From Oscillospiraceae bacterium (GTDB lineage Bacteria; Bacillota; Clostridia; Oscillospirales; Oscillospiraceae), in NCBI GenBank assembly GCA_902802045.1, contig CADCKQ010000003.1, positions 62,001-126,000 on the forward strand: 64,000 nt of DNA. Direction: 5' to 3'. The position numbers and the translations under genes are program-made. The notes under the pieces were generated by a model. That model saw only the letters and a list, made by a program, of their open reading frames with translations. It was not told the origin of the DNA and did no database searches. Shown piece by piece: positions 18,074 to 28,400 of this stretch (positions are counted from its first letter, which is position 1; each line of letters opens with the position of its first letter).

Positions 18074-20328
18074 CCCTTTTTCTCCTTTTCAGAGGAAAGA
18101 TTTGTTCCGGTACCGTTTCTGAGGACCTCCCGGACTCCCGGTATCGTTCTGAGCCTTGAAATTATATAATTCAGCTCGTCCAGATCCTTTACCTCAAGAG
18201 TAAGGTTGGCAAGCGCCATACCTCCGCCGATATCTCTTGCAGAGAGCGATCTGACCTTGGCGTTTATACCGTTTAACACGGTTGCAACATCCATTACAAA
18301 TCCCGAGCGGTCGCGTGAGGAGATCACGATCGTAGTGAGGTAGCTGTCCGTGATCTTCCTTGCCCAGCTGACCTTTATCCAGCGTCCGGCATTTTCTTCC
18401 TGTTCAAGACTCTTTTTGCAGTTGGTGCAGTCTGTCCTGTGTATCGAGACTCCCTGGCCTCTCGTGATGAATCCCAGAATATCGTCTCCGGGGACAGGCG
18501 TACAGCATCTGGAAAAACGGATCAGGCAGTTGTCGAGACCTTCTACAAGTATTCCGTGGACAGCTTTGGCCTCTTTCTTTGCCTGCTGCTCCCTCCGCTC
18601 TGCAGCTTCATTCATCTTCTCTATAGCGCTGCGGGCGGGCTTCTGGGTGCGGGTGAGCTCGTCCTTCATGCGGTTTACTATCCTTGTCGCCGTAACACCG
18701 CCGTAGCCTATGGCCGCATAGAGATCGTTTATATTGTCGTACGCAACTCTTTTGAGAAGCTGCGGGAGAACTTCTTCATCCAGAACATCTGCAGGAGCAA
18801 GGCCAGCGTGTTTGAGCTCATCCTCAAATATCTCTCGGCCCCGGATGACATTCTCCTCGCGTCTTTCCTTCTTGTACCACTGCTTTATCTTAGTCCTGGC
18901 GCTGCCGCTCTTTGCTATGTTCAGCCAGTCACGGCTCGGTCCGGGAGCGCTTTTGGAGGTGCGTATCTCAACTATGTCTCCGTTTTGCAGGACATAGTCA
19001 AAGTTGACTATCCTTCCGTTTACCTTGGCTCCGACCATATGATTGCCGATATCCGAATGTATGGCGTAGGCGAAGTCTATAGGGGTCGCTCCTGCCGGCA
19101 GATTTATCACGTCTCCTTTGGGCGAGAATACGAAAACATCGTCCGCGAACATGTCTATCTTCAGGTTGTGGAGAAAGTCCTGGGAGTCGGACTCCTGCTG
19201 GCTTTCGAGCAGTCTTCTGACCCAGGCGAACTTATCCTCCTCCCCTTCCCGTATGCCGGAGGTGGAGTTCATTTTATATTTCCAATGCGCAGCGATTCCG
19301 TACTCAGCCGTGCGGTGCATTTCCCATGTCCGGATCTGCACTTCAAACGGAATTCCCTCGGCGCCTATTACCGTGGTATGTATGCTCTGATACATATTCG
19401 GTTTCGGAGTGGCGATATAGTCTTTGAATCTGCCGGGAACAGGCTTGAACATCTCATGTATGATACCAAGCACATTGTAGCAGTCTGAGACGGAATCGAC
19501 TATTACCCTGAACGCGCAGAGATCGAATATGCCGTTCATATCCAGCTTCTGGGAATACATCTTGCGGTATATGCTGTAGACATGCTTTATGCGGCTGAAA
19601 ATAACAGCCTCGATATTCTCTTCTTTGAGCCTCTTCTGTATTCTGTTCTCCATAGAGGACATGAATGCCTCCAGCTCGGGCATCCTCGACTCGAGATTTT
19701 GCGTTATCTCTTTATAGCCCTGCGGATCCAGATACTTTAGCGCAAGGTCCTCCAACTCCCACTTGGCTCTCTGCATACCAAGCCTGTGGGCGATCGGAGC
19801 ATAGATCTCCATGGTTTCAAGCGATTTTGTCCTCTGCTTGTCCTCGCTCTGGTACTCCATGGTCCGCATATTGTGGAGCCTGTCCGCGATCTTGATAAGT
19901 ATTACGCGTATGTCCTTTGCCATGGCGAGCAGCATCTTCCTAAGATTCTCCATCTGCTCGTCTTCAGCGCTCGTATACTGCACTCTTGTCAGCTTGGTGA
20001 CGCCTTCAACAATATCCGCCACAGCTGTTCCAAACTGCTTGGCAATATCCGCATGCGTGAGATTCGTATCTTCGATAACATCATGAAGCAGGGCGGAGAT
20101 CACCGAATCCTCATCCAGACCCATATCATATGCGATCTGAGCCGCAGCCACACAATGGGTAATGTAATCTGAACCGTCTTTTCTTTTCTGGCCGGAATGC
20201 GCCATTTTGGCGACGTCATAGGCAGCCCTCAATCTGCCCAGGTCAAAATCATGCCCTGAGTTTTTTAAAGACTGCTCCAGTTCCTCATACATCTCATCGG
20301 AATTCAGTTTTTCTTTTTTCTCATCCAA
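18070..20328 (-). CDS. rel: Bifunctional (p)ppGpp synthetase/hydrolase Rel
   Basis: 752 residues with the full long-RSH layout. The HD hydrolase domain has AHSGQKRKDG and LLHDVIEDT (about residues 40-95). The synthetase domain has RFKDYIATPKPNMYQSIHTT near 310; RFKD, not EFDD, is the form found in bifunctional enzymes. TGS follows near 390-450 (VFSPKGDVINLPAGATPIDF), then helical, a Cys/His-containing segment (RFSRCCTPVPGDDILGF), and a C-terminal ACT domain. It makes and degrades the stringent-response alarmone. The end of recJ overlaps its start by 8 bp. Confidence 0.96.
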   Translation of the reverse strand: MDEKKEKLNSDEMYEELEQSLKNSGHDFDLGRLRAAYDVAKMAHSGQKRKDGSDYITHCVAAAQIAYDMGLDEDSVISALLHDVIEDTNLTHADIAKQFGTAVADIVEGVTKLTRVQYTSAEDEQMENLRKMLLAMAKDIRVILIKIADRLHNMRTMEYQSEDKQRTKSLETMEIYAPIAHRLGMQRAKWELEDLALKYLDPQGYKEITQNLESRMPELEAFMSSMENRIQKRLKEENIEAVIFSRIKHVYSIYRKMYSQKLDMNGIFDLCAFRVIVDSVSDCYNVLGIIHEMFKPVPGRFKDYIATPKPNMYQSIHTTVIGAEGIPFEVQIRTWEMHRTAEYGIAAHWKYKMNSTSGIREGEEDKFAWVRRLLESQQESDSQDFLHNLKIDMFADDVFVFSPKGDVINLPAGATPIDFAYAIHSDIGNHMVGAKVNGRIVNFDYVLQNGDIVEIRTSKSAPGPSRDWLNIAKSGSARTKIKQWYKKERREENVIRGREIFEDELKHAGLAPADVLDEEVLPQLLKRVAYDNINDLYAAIGYGGVTATRIVNRMKDELTRTQKPARSAIEKMNEAAERREQQAKKEAKAVHGILVEGLDNCLIRFSRCCTPVPGDDILGFITRGQGVSIHRTDCTNCKKSLEQEENAGRWIKVSWARKITDSYLTTIVISSRDRSGFVMDVATVLNGINAKVRSLSARDIGGGMALANLTLEVKDLDELNYIISRLRTIPGVREVLRNGTGTNLSSEKEKKG

Positions 20329-22330
20329 TTCCTGCTATCCTTTTCATCGTGTCCGTAGAATTCAGATCTGTTTTGCCTTCTGTCTTCAGCGGTACAGCGC
20401 CGACAACGCCGGAACTGTTGCCGATAAGGCCTGCTTCAAAGAGCACTCTCAGAACTATACACCAGCACTCTTCAGACATCCCGGCAGGACATGAAGACAA
20501 CAAAGTATCAAAGTCAGTGCCTGTGTCTGTTTCATTGCATGTCAGGGCCTTCCACACCTGAACAAAGTCGTCTCTGGAAGGTGTAAAGACAGATTCTGCC
20601 CACGCGCAGTCACTTTCACCTTCGATTATTTTTGCGCAGAGATCGGCGCTTTCGTGTTTTCTCATGGCCGATATCATCAGCTGTACGGATCTGTTCCCGC
20701 GAAAATCATTTATCTGGGGAGAGAAGCATAGATCGACAAGATCCCCTTCTTTTATTCCTGTCTCCTGCATCGTGTGCCCGAAGAATATCCCGTCAAAGCT
20801 CTTGCCTTTAAGGCTCACCCGGACTCTCAGATGTCTTCCGTTGCCAACATTCCCCGCGGATTCCAGCTTCGCACCGTACATGCTCATCACAGGCCTCGGG
20901 TTGCTGCTGCCGCAGGGCTCAAGAAGCTCCAGCGAGCTTACAGCTTCGAGGTTCAGCCATGAAGGATCGGCTATCAGGATATCGCTTGTTACGTCACAAC
21001 GGAATTCAGGTTTATTCTCAAGATAGTATTTGCCGATGGCTTCACGAAAAGCATCGATGTTCTCTCTTTTAATATTGAGTCCTGCGGCCAGCGAGTGCCC
21101 TCCAAAACTCTCAAGATATTCACTGCATTCCGAAAGCGCCTCATAAAGATTGAACTCTCCGGCGCTTCTGCAAGAGCCCTTTCCCCTGTCCTCCGTCATA
21201 TATATCATTATGGCGGGAACTCCGTATGTCTCTGCGAGCCTTGAAGCAACTATTCCGATAACGCCCTGATGCCACTTGCTGCTCTCCAGAACGATCGGCG
21301 TGTCGGGACTCTTTTCTGTAATACGCTCAAGCGCTTCATTCCATATATCCGATTCCAGGGCCTGGCGCTGCCTGTTCATCTCGCAGAGCTCCTCAGCAAG
21401 AGCGTCAGCGTCTTCCGCATTATCTGCCATAATAAGTCTGGCCGCCGCTATGGCGTTACCCATGCGTCCGGCCGCGTTTATTCTCGGAGCAAGCGTAAAG
21501 CCGATCGTAGCAGCGGTAAGCTTTCTCTCTGCAGCTCCCGATTTTTCAAGCAGAGATCTTATACCCGGCCGCGGGTCGCAGGCAAGTTTTTCAAGCCCTG
21601 ATCTGACAAGTCTTCTGTTTTCACCTGTCAGAGGCATGACATCAGCAACCGTTCCCATCGCGACAAGGTCGCAGTATCTTTCATACATTGCCTTCTCATC
21701 TCCGCTGCAGGCGCAGACGGTTTTGAAAGCGACCCCGACTCCTGCGAGCCCGCTGTTCGGATACCCGTCATCCGGCCTCTTGCAGTCCACGACTGCAACA
21801 GCATCCGGGACCTGCCCTTCATGGCATTCGTGATGGTCAGTTATGATGAGGTCCAGCCCGAGTTCCTTCGCATACAGGGCCTCTTCAAAAGCAGTGATCC
21901 CACAGTCTACCGTAATAAGTAGCGTGATGCCGCTTTCAGCAAAGCCCTCCTCTGCAGACATGTTCAGTCCGTAACCCTCGTCATTCCTGTCCGGAATATA
22001 TGGAGTACAATCAAGCCCGCAGGATCTGAAGTAGTCTGTGAGAAGGCATGTGGAAGTAATTCCGTCTACATCGTAGTCTCCGTAGACGGCAATCTTTTCT
22101 CCTTTTTCAATTGCCTGCCGGATCCTCCTCACGGCCTTGTCCATATCTTTTAACAGGAACGGGTCGGGCAGAGGTTCTCCGTTGTCATTAAGAAAGCTTT
22201 CAGCTTCTTTTGCTGTTTCGATCCCTCTCTGTGCCAAAACGGCAGAAAGAAGGGGCGCATAGCCTGCTCCCGTAAGTTCCGAGGGGACTTTCGGCTTTGC
22301 GAAAGGGATGTCCCATTTAAGCGCATTCAT
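20321..22330 (-). CDS. recJ: Single-stranded-DNA-specific exonuclease RecJ
   Basis: 669 residues. The DHH-family metal motifs are VYGDYDVDGITS near residue 82, ITVDCGI near 140 and ITDHHE near 162. DHHA1 follows with GGHSLAAGLNI near 420, then the OB-fold part. It degrades single-stranded DNA 5' to 3' in repair and recombination. It is the first gene of the operon, with a consensus promoter just upstream. The C-terminal 100 residues are less conserved. Confidence 0.95.
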   Translation of the reverse strand: MNALKWDIPFAKPKVPSELTGAGYAPLLSAVLAQRGIETAKEAESFLNDNGEPLPDPFLLKDMDKAVRRIRQAIEKGEKIAVYGDYDVDGITSTCLLTDYFRSCGLDCTPYIPDRNDEGYGLNMSAEEGFAESGITLLITVDCGITAFEEALYAKELGLDLIITDHHECHEGQVPDAVAVVDCKRPDDGYPNSGLAGVGVAFKTVCACSGDEKAMYERYCDLVAMGTVADVMPLTGENRRLVRSGLEKLACDPRPGIRSLLEKSGAAERKLTAATIGFTLAPRINAAGRMGNAIAAARLIMADNAEDADALAEELCEMNRQRQALESDIWNEALERITEKSPDTPIVLESSKWHQGVIGIVASRLAETYGVPAIMIYMTEDRGKGSCRSAGEFNLYEALSECSEYLESFGGHSLAAGLNIKRENIDAFREAIGKYYLENKPEFRCDVTSDILIADPSWLNLEAVSSLELLEPCGSSNPRPVMSMYGAKLESAGNVGNGRHLRVRVSLKGKSFDGIFFGHTMQETGIKEGDLVDLCFSPQINDFRGNRSVQLMISAMRKHESADLCAKIIEGESDCAWAESVFTPSRDDFVQVWKALTCNETDTGTDFDTLLSSCPAGMSEECWCIVLRVLFEAGLIGNSSGVVGAVPLKTEGKTDLNSTDTMKRIAGIG

Positions 22331-22367
22331 TTCAGTACTTCACTTTATTATATAATCATTCCATAAT

Positions 22368-22396
22368 ATTATAATCACTGATACCACGAGTTTCAA
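22368..22396 (-). promoter_or_regulatory. Promoter of the recJ-rel-dtd-MBL-rsmI operon
   Basis: On the minus strand TTGAAA (22391-22396), 17 bp, perfect TATAAT (22368-22373), about 35 bp before recJ. It starts immediately after the tRNA terminators. Confidence 0.8.
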
Positions 22397-22397
22397 C

Positions 22398-22431
22398 AAA
22401 AAAATCCCTTATGCTCTCAGCATTCGGGATT
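22398..22431 (-). terminator. Distal terminator of the tRNA-Leu transcript
   Basis: On the minus strand the stem AATCCC...GGGATT with an inner ATGCT/AGCAT stem runs into seven T residues. Confidence 0.8.
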
Positions 22432-22441
22432 ATTGATAATA

Positions 22442-22476
22442 AAAACACGGAACCGGGAAACCCGATTCTGTGTTTT
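22442..22476 (-). terminator. Proximal hairpin directly after tRNA-Leu
   Basis: A 16-bp imperfect stem (AAAACACAGAATCGGG with CCCGGTTCCGTGTTTT, two mismatches) begins right after the encoded CCA and is followed by a weak TATTATC tract. It may be a processing end or a terminator; a stronger terminator follows. Confidence 0.6.
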
Positions 22477-22562
22477 TGGTGCCGGTGACCGGACTCGAAC
22501 CGGTACAGCATTGCTGCCGGGGGATTTTAAGTCCCCTGTGTCTACCATTCCACCACACCGGC
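22477..22562 (-). tRNA. tRNA-Leu, anticodon UAA
   Basis: On the minus strand the acceptor arm GCCGGTG pairs with CACCGGC, followed by discriminator A and an encoded CCA. The anticodon arm is GGGGA-CTTAAAA-TCCCC, giving anticodon TAA. The long variable arm (CGGCAGCAATGCTG) marks a class II leucine tRNA, and the T arm contains GGTTCGAGTCC. Confidence 0.97.
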
Positions 22563-22583
22563 TTAAGATTTTACGCAGGTAAG

Positions 22584-22612
22584 ATATTATCACCCGCGTA
22601 AAACAATGTCAA
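22584..22612 (-). promoter_or_regulatory. Promoter of tRNA-Leu, inside an inverted repeat
   Basis: On the minus strand a consensus TTGACA (22607-22612) and TAATAT (22584-22589) are 17 bp apart. The -35 box overlaps the stop codon of the upstream EEP gene. The -10 box lies in the loop of a 12-bp inverted repeat, TTTTACGCGGGT with ACCTGCGTAAAA (22571-22604, one G-T pair). Confidence 0.75.
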
Positions 22613-23688
22613 TTCAATTTGAATTCCATATAAACGGGGTTGTGATCAGACCACGCGTAACCTGCGTCTATTACATCAGACTTTATAAGTTCAACATTCG
22701 AAGAGATAAGGAATCCGTCTATTGTGATGCGGAAGGTCGTCTCTATATTGTAGGGCTCGGAAGCTGTCCTGCAGGAAGCGACGGGGTTGGACTCGTCAAA
22801 AGGCGCGACCAGAACGAATTCCTCCGGTATTATGCCGTCAGGTATCGGCTGTGCCCAGGTATCATACTCGCTCTTGGCAACTCCGAATATGCTCCCCGAA
22901 TCTCCGAGCAGATCCTTGTTGAAATCTCCGCCCGCTATGCAGTAGTTGCCTTTAGCGTATTCTGCACTCATGTCTTCGCAGAGCATCTTCAGCTGCTCGT
23001 TGGCGATCGTCCCGTCCGAGGTATAGGCCGAGAGATGCATATTGTAGAGCACGAGTTCCTTTCCGTTATCGGTCGGAACACGGTTTACGCTGTAGCAACG
23101 GTCCAGATCCACCAGTTTCATGACAGTATTCTCAATCGGCAGCGATCGTCTCAGGGCAGATGTAATTTCATACTTTGAAAACGTCATTAGTCCAGCCTTA
23201 TTCGCACCGTGCGGCTGGCTAAACGGATAGAAGAGAAATGGGCTGTCGTAGTTCTGGGCAAATGTATAATAATAACCGGGAAGCTCGGGAGCTATCAGTT
23301 CTCTCTCGTCAACATGATATGACCTGGTCCCGCCGATATCAACTTCCTGGACATAGACGAAATCCGGGGCGGCGGATTTTATTTCATTTACAGCGCCTGC
23401 AATATTCGTATATACTGCTTCTTTTGAAAAAGCCCAGGACTGGGTGCCCCCGTCCATAAAGAAATCGTAATCAGCGCTGTAAGCGCCGAAGCCCACATTA
23501 TATGAAACGATCTTCAGCGGCTCTCCGGCTGCGACCGCATCGCTGCCCGCAGTTTCAGGTGCTGTTACTCCGAGTTCCTGCATATCGTCTATTCTTTTGT
23601 ATGCAAGAAATACATAAGCAAAGTATGCTCCGACCAGCAGGACGAAGCAGAGCAGAATTATAAGCAGGACCTTAAAAAATCTCTTCAT
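22609..23688 (-). CDS. Membrane-anchored endonuclease/exonuclease/phosphatase family protein
   Basis: 359 residues. A single N-terminal membrane helix (about 5-30) puts the rest outside the membrane. EEP-fold motifs are LKIVSYNVGFG near 60, VYVQEVD near 112, LYNMHLSAY near 215, AGGDFN near 250 and a C-terminal WSDHNPVYMEF with the catalytic Asp-His. The metal and catalytic residues look intact. Extracytoplasmic members act on nucleic acids, phosphoinositide-like or sphingolipid head groups; the target here is unknown. It follows the YhhN gene by 10 bp. Confidence 0.82.
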   Translation of the reverse strand: MKRFFKVLLIILLCFVLLVGAYFAYVFLAYKRIDDMQELGVTAPETAGSDAVAAGEPLKIVSYNVGFGAYSADYDFFMDGGTQSWAFSKEAVYTNIAGAVNEIKSAAPDFVYVQEVDIGGTRSYHVDERELIAPELPGYYYTFAQNYDSPFLFYPFSQPHGANKAGLMTFSKYEITSALRRSLPIENTVMKLVDLDRCYSVNRVPTDNGKELVLYNMHLSAYTSDGTIANEQLKMLCEDMSAEYAKGNYCIAGGDFNKDLLGDSGSIFGVAKSEYDTWAQPIPDGIIPEEFVLVAPFDESNPVASCRTASEPYNIETTFRITIDGFLISSNVELIKSDVIDAGYAWSDHNPVYMEFKLN

Positions 23689-23698
23689 TTTTTCTCCT

Positions 23699-24349
23699 TT
23701 ACAATGACAGACCGTAAACGATCATGAATTCAGCCAGAATATATGTAAGCATTACAGAAAAATGCTTATGTTTCATTACCGGGGGTTTGTGGAAGCGCAC
23801 GAGGAACAGACAGCAGTCCGAGATAAAGAACAGAATGGCGCCGATATAGGCGATGACCGCCTCAGGCCGGGGATTGCACATAAGAGCCGTCAGCGCAAAA
23901 ATGTTCATAACGCCGTTTATAGCGAGATACAGGAGCATCGGGTAGTAGAGTCTCGGATTCATGTCGTCTTTTATGGAGCGCATCAGCCTGACGGCTACAA
24001 GAAAATACACCACAAAAGCAAAGAAGACGTTATACCACCGGACGAGTGAAAAATCCGTTCTCGAGACAAAAGCGGCAACATAGAGAGCGTGCCCGAGCAT
24101 AAAAGAGATCCCGCCCGCTGCAAACCATTTTGTACCTGTCGGAATGAGGAGGACATCTCCCAACCAGCCGAAAAATATAGCCGCAATAATGACCGGATCC
24201 GGATCTCCCGCCCTGCACAGGTACCAGAGCCCGATGAATATGAGTAAAAACGGCTTGGTAAGAGCGCGCAACTTCTTGTCGTTTTTCCAGCTCGCATAGA
24301 GGTGCGTCACCGATACCATTATCAATAGTATTATGAATACTCTGCTCAT
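23699..24349 (-). CDS. YhhN-family integral membrane protein (lysoplasmalogenase-like)
   Basis: 216 residues, with about eight hydrophobic helices. Family marks are LTKPFLLIFIGLW near residue 30, FGWLGDVLLIP near 60, ISFMLGHALYVAAF near 82 and GAILFFISDCCLFLVRF near 170. The family contains lysoplasmalogenases that cleave vinyl-ether lysolipids. Plasmalogens are common in anaerobic Clostridia, so this role is plausible but not proven. Confidence 0.8.
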   Translation of the reverse strand: MSRVFIILLIMVSVTHLYASWKNDKKLRALTKPFLLIFIGLWYLCRAGDPDPVIIAAIFFGWLGDVLLIPTGTKWFAAGGISFMLGHALYVAAFVSRTDFSLVRWYNVFFAFVVYFLVAVRLMRSIKDDMNPRLYYPMLLYLAINGVMNIFALTALMCNPRPEAVIAYIGAILFFISDCCLFLVRFHKPPVMKHKHFSVMLTYILAEFMIVYGLSL

Positions 24350-24373
24350 TTTACGCTCCGACGGTTTTTCTAT

Positions 24374-24402
24374 ATTTTATCCGAAAAGAACCCGTTATTC
24401 AA
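24374..24402 (-). promoter_or_regulatory. Promoter of the YhhN-EEP pair
   Basis: On the minus strand TTGAAT (24397-24402), 17 bp, TAAAAT (24374-24379), 25 bp before the start. Confidence 0.65.
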
Positions 24403-24420
24403 CGGCAAACGAATATTTAT

Positions 24421-24449
24421 TTGTCTGCTTTGTACATATATGCTATTAT
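24421..24449 (+). promoter_or_regulatory. Promoter of the diacylglycerol-kinase-like gene
   Basis: TTGTCT (24421-24426), 17 bp, TATTAT (24444-24449), 33 bp before the ATG at 24482. Divergent from the YhhN promoter. Confidence 0.55.
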
Positions 24450-24481
24450 TGTATCAGAAACAATGGAGCGGAGATGATGAT

Positions 24482-25387
24482 ATGAAATATGTTTTTATAG
24501 CAAATCCCAATGCCGGAAAAGGTCAGGCTGTCGAACTGCTCAGATCCGAGATCGAAAAGCTTCCGCAGAAGGCGGACTGTGAGATCCTCGAGACCGAGGG
24601 CATACTTCACGCGACGCGCCTTGTGAAAGAATGGGCAACAGCTCATCCCGGTGAAGAAGCAAGATTTATAGCCTGCGGCGGAGACGGAACGATAAATGAG
24701 GTGTTTTCCGGGGCAATAGGCCTCAGGAATGTTTCTGTATCAGTCTTTCCCTGCGGCAGCGGAAACGACTTCGTAAAAGTATTCGGGGGCATGGAAAAGT
24801 TTTCCGACCTCAGAAAAATACTCGAAGCCCCGGTGCAGAAGCTGGATGTGCTCAAAGCAAATGACCGCTACTGCATAAACGTTCTCAATTTCGGCTTTGA
24901 CACGATGGTCGCGAAGACCATGAACGAGCGCAGAGACATAAGAGGCTACGGCAAGCAGTCGGACTACTATTTCGGGATCGCCAAAGCCTTCTTCACTGCC
25001 ATGAAAACAAAAGCGACCGTCACCGCCGACGGCGAGGTCATCAATCCGGACGGGTTGCTCACGCTCTGTACCCTCGGAAACGGGCAGTACGTCGGAGGCG
25101 CTTTCAAAGTCGCTCCGAGAGCGAGAACGGACGACGGGCTTATCGAGGTCTGTCTGGTAAAACCGATAAAGAGGACGCAGTTCCCGGCGCTGATGGGACC
25201 CTATCAGGCCGGAAAGCATCTCGACGAGCCGAAATTCAAGGATATCGTTACCTACAGGCAGGCGACAAAGATCGTTGTAGACGCCGCTCCCGGGTTTGCC
25301 TATTCTCTCGACGGCGAGATAATCCAGGCCGAACACGTCGAGGTCGAAATGCTCCCCGGACTTCTGAACCTTGCAGTACCTGAGTAA
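24482..25387 (+). CDS. Diacylglycerol/lipid kinase (DagK/YegS family)
   Basis: 301 residues. It has an N-terminal FIANPNAGKGQA, the glycine-rich nucleotide motif CGGDGTINEV near residue 62 and PCGSGNDFVKVF near 88, and a beta-sandwich C-terminal domain with YVGGAFKVAPRA and SLDGEII. The family phosphorylates diacylglycerol or related lipids with ATP and recycles lipid left over from lipoteichoic acid or glycolipid synthesis. The ATG at 24482 is preceded by a GGAG site; the frame extends to 24440, upstream of any ribosome site. Confidence 0.88.
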   Translation: MKYVFIANPNAGKGQAVELLRSEIEKLPQKADCEILETEGILHATRLVKEWATAHPGEEARFIACGGDGTINEVFSGAIGLRNVSVSVFPCGSGNDFVKVFGGMEKFSDLRKILEAPVQKLDVLKANDRYCINVLNFGFDTMVAKTMNERRDIRGYGKQSDYYFGIAKAFFTAMKTKATVTADGEVINPDGLLTLCTLGNGQYVGGAFKVAPRARTDDGLIEVCLVKPIKRTQFPALMGPYQAGKHLDEPKFKDIVTYRQATKIVVDAAPGFAYSLDGEIIQAEHVEVEMLPGLLNLAVPE

Positions 25388-25407
25388 GTATTATAGGAGA
25401 AGATGCT

Positions 25408-28400
25408 ATGTCTGTAATAAATGGACCTGTAGTATCCGTAATAATTCCTGTATATAATGTCGATCCGTATCTTCGGGCTTGCCTTGACAGTGTTCTTGCC
25501 CAGACGCTTTGTGATATAGAGATCATCTGCGTGAACGACGGCTCTCGGGATCACAGCCGGGACATCCTTGAAAAGTATTTGGCCATCGACGAAAGGATCC
25601 GGATCATCGACCAGGAAAATCAGGGGCTGAGTAAGGCTCGCAATATCGGAGCTGAAGCAGCGACAGGACAATATCTCTATTTTCTGGACAGCGACGATAT
25701 CCTGAATCCTGGTGCTCTGGAAGCTCTGGCCACGAGGATGGCAAAAGACGACCTTGATATTCTTCTGTTTAACGGCGAGGCTTTCGGAGAGGACCCGCAT
25801 TGCGCTGCGCGTGCCGAAAGCATGAACCGGAATTATTTCTACCGGCTGCTCAATGAAACCGGGACATACAGAGGCATTGACCTAATTAAAGAACTTTTTG
25901 AAGAGAACTCCTTTACGGCTCCTGTATGGCTCAGTATGGTTTCCCGCCGGTATTTTCTGGAAAAGGAACTGTGGTTCCATGTCGGGATCCTGCATGAAGA
26001 TGAACCCTATACTTTCAAAGCGCTTCTTTATGCCGACAGAGCCGGATGCGCAAACAAGACATTTTATTACAATAGAGTTCGCGAAAACTCTATTACTACG
26101 TCCAAAAGCTCCTTTGCACGCGCCTACGGCTGCTTCGCCGGCGCGCTGGACTGCGGGGAGGCAATGTCCAGCCTGGAAGAAAAGGGCTATGACATCCCCG
26201 AGCTCCTATTCAAGCAGGTAATGAGACTTAACGGCACCGCTGTAATCAGATACGCGGAATGTACAGAAGAGGAAAAGGACAAAAGAAAACAGCTGTCTTT
26301 GCCTGATAGGATTCTTTTTGAACAGACAGTTGTTTCAGCATTCGAACTGAAGAGAAAACTTGAAAGCGAAAAGGAGCGGACACAGCAATATAAAATAGCA
26401 GCAGAAATCGGATACAGAAATATCCGGAATTCTTATTCTTTTAAGCTCGGAAGAGCTCTTACTTGGGCGCCAAGAAAAGCGAGGGATTTTTTTAAAACGC
26501 CAGGAACGCAAAAATTGTCAGTCCAAATGCTGCGAAACGCGCCAGTTGAGAAAAAAAACCGGATTGAAATTCTTCCCTCGGATATATCTGGAAACCAAAT
26601 CACTTACCGTTATTCTGTGGAGGGAGAATGGCGATCCTGTTTTCATGAAGACGCGGTTTTTGAGATCGCGTATCCTTTTTCTCTGGAGGAAATACCGGAA
26701 AGCATTCGTATTCTTCCTTTTCTTTCGCAGATATTGCCTGTTGCATGGATAACAGATGCCGAAATACGGATGCCCTTCTGTGACATGGATTTTTTTGAAG
26801 CGATCGAGGATGTCAAAAAAGGCTATGAAAACATGTATCCGATGGTCCGCTTCGGCGGAAAGCTCTGTGTCGGACAACTGGAAGAAAACAGACTTCCGGA
26901 AAAAGGAAAGAGTATCGCCTGCTTCTCCGGCGGTTTGGACTCTCTCAGTACCGTAATCGGACATATAAATGAAAAACCCACGCTGGTCAGTTTGTGGGGA
27001 GCTGATATCCCCTTTGATGATCCTGAGAGCTGGGCTTCTACGGAGAGAGTTATTACTGATGATACCGAAAAACTGGGCCTGAAAAGTCTGACCGTTCACA
27101 CCTCTTTCCGTAAGCTCCTGAAAGAAGGTGAACTCGGTGCGAGAATCAGGGATTCGGGGGACGACTGGTGGCACGGTTTTCAGCACGGCCTGGGGATCCT
27201 CGGACATATGGCGCCCGTTGCCTGGGCAGAAAAGGCAAAGACAGTATATATCGCTGCTTCCTTTACGGATCGGGACTCCGGATATACCTGCGCTTCGGAC
27301 CCAAGCATTGATAATCATGTGAAATTCTGCGGAGCAAAAGTTGTCCATGACGGCTTTAATGTAAACCGCCAGCAGAAAGTGCAACGAATACTCGAGTGGT
27401 GCGAAGAGCATGAACAAAACATCATGCTGCAGGTATGCTGGAAAAGCCACGGAAAGGGCAACTGCTGTCATTGTGAAAAATGCTGCAGAACAATGCTGGA
27501 GCTGATTACTGAAAAAACGGATCCGAAAGACTATGGGTTCCCTTTTTATTATGATATTGCCGGACTGAATAAGGATCTTGAAAATGATTATAGCGAGTTC
27601 CAAATCCGCTGTGCGCCAAATTACCGTCCGATTCAGGAACGCTTACAGGAGATGTATTCTCCTGAGAACTGCCCGAACGAATTATTGTGGCTTTATAAGG
27701 GAGATTTGCGCAAAATCCAGGATGGAACGCTTCGGCTTCACGAAGGCAGGCTGAAGGAAAAAGCCTGGCTTCTGGGAACTCCAGAGCACGGGAATCTTGG
27801 AGATCATCTCATTGCGGAATGTGAAAAAGATTATCTGGAGAAACAATTTCCGGATCTTTATATCGAAGAGATCTCTATTTCAGAGCTGAAACGGGAAAAC
27901 TATCGGCAGCTTGAGCAAATACGTCCGGAACAGACAGTTTTTCTCCAAGGAGGCGGCAATATCGGGAACCTCTGGAAGACAGAGGAAGATGCCCGAGTGC
28001 GCATAATAAGGAGCCTTCCCGCAAACAGAATCGTCATTTTCCCGCAGAGCATATTCTTTACCGGTGATAATGAAGGAAGAAACACACTTTCAAAAGCCCG
28101 AATAACATATACGGGAGACAATATCTTTCTCTTCTGCAGAGATATGAATTCCTATCAGTTTGCGAAAGAGAACTTCTCCTGCCGCATTCTGCTTGCACCG
28201 GACATGGTCATGTGGAAGAGCCGCGAATCCGGAAACGCGTTACCGCGCTACGGAGCCATGACGATCCTGAGAACGGACAAAGAAAGAACTCTTTCGGATG
28301 AAGAGCATTCAAATATATTTACACTGCTGAAGGGCCGTTTTCCCTTTCTTGAGATCGGCGATACTGTGCTGCCGGACAACCGAAAAATCAGCGGGAATGA

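Noticed and set aside
18439..19488. Long plus-strand open frame of 349 codons
   Set aside because: It is antisense to rel; the amino-acid pattern is that of a shadow frame.
26920..27500. True QueC (7-cyano-7-deazaguanine synthase)
   Set aside because: The motif is similar, but the domain is embedded in a glycan enzyme and no queuosine genes are nearby. Kept as a PP-loop domain of unknown role.
26518..27603. Minus-strand open frame of 361 codons
   Set aside because: It is antisense to the three-module gene, which has strong motifs on both sides of it.
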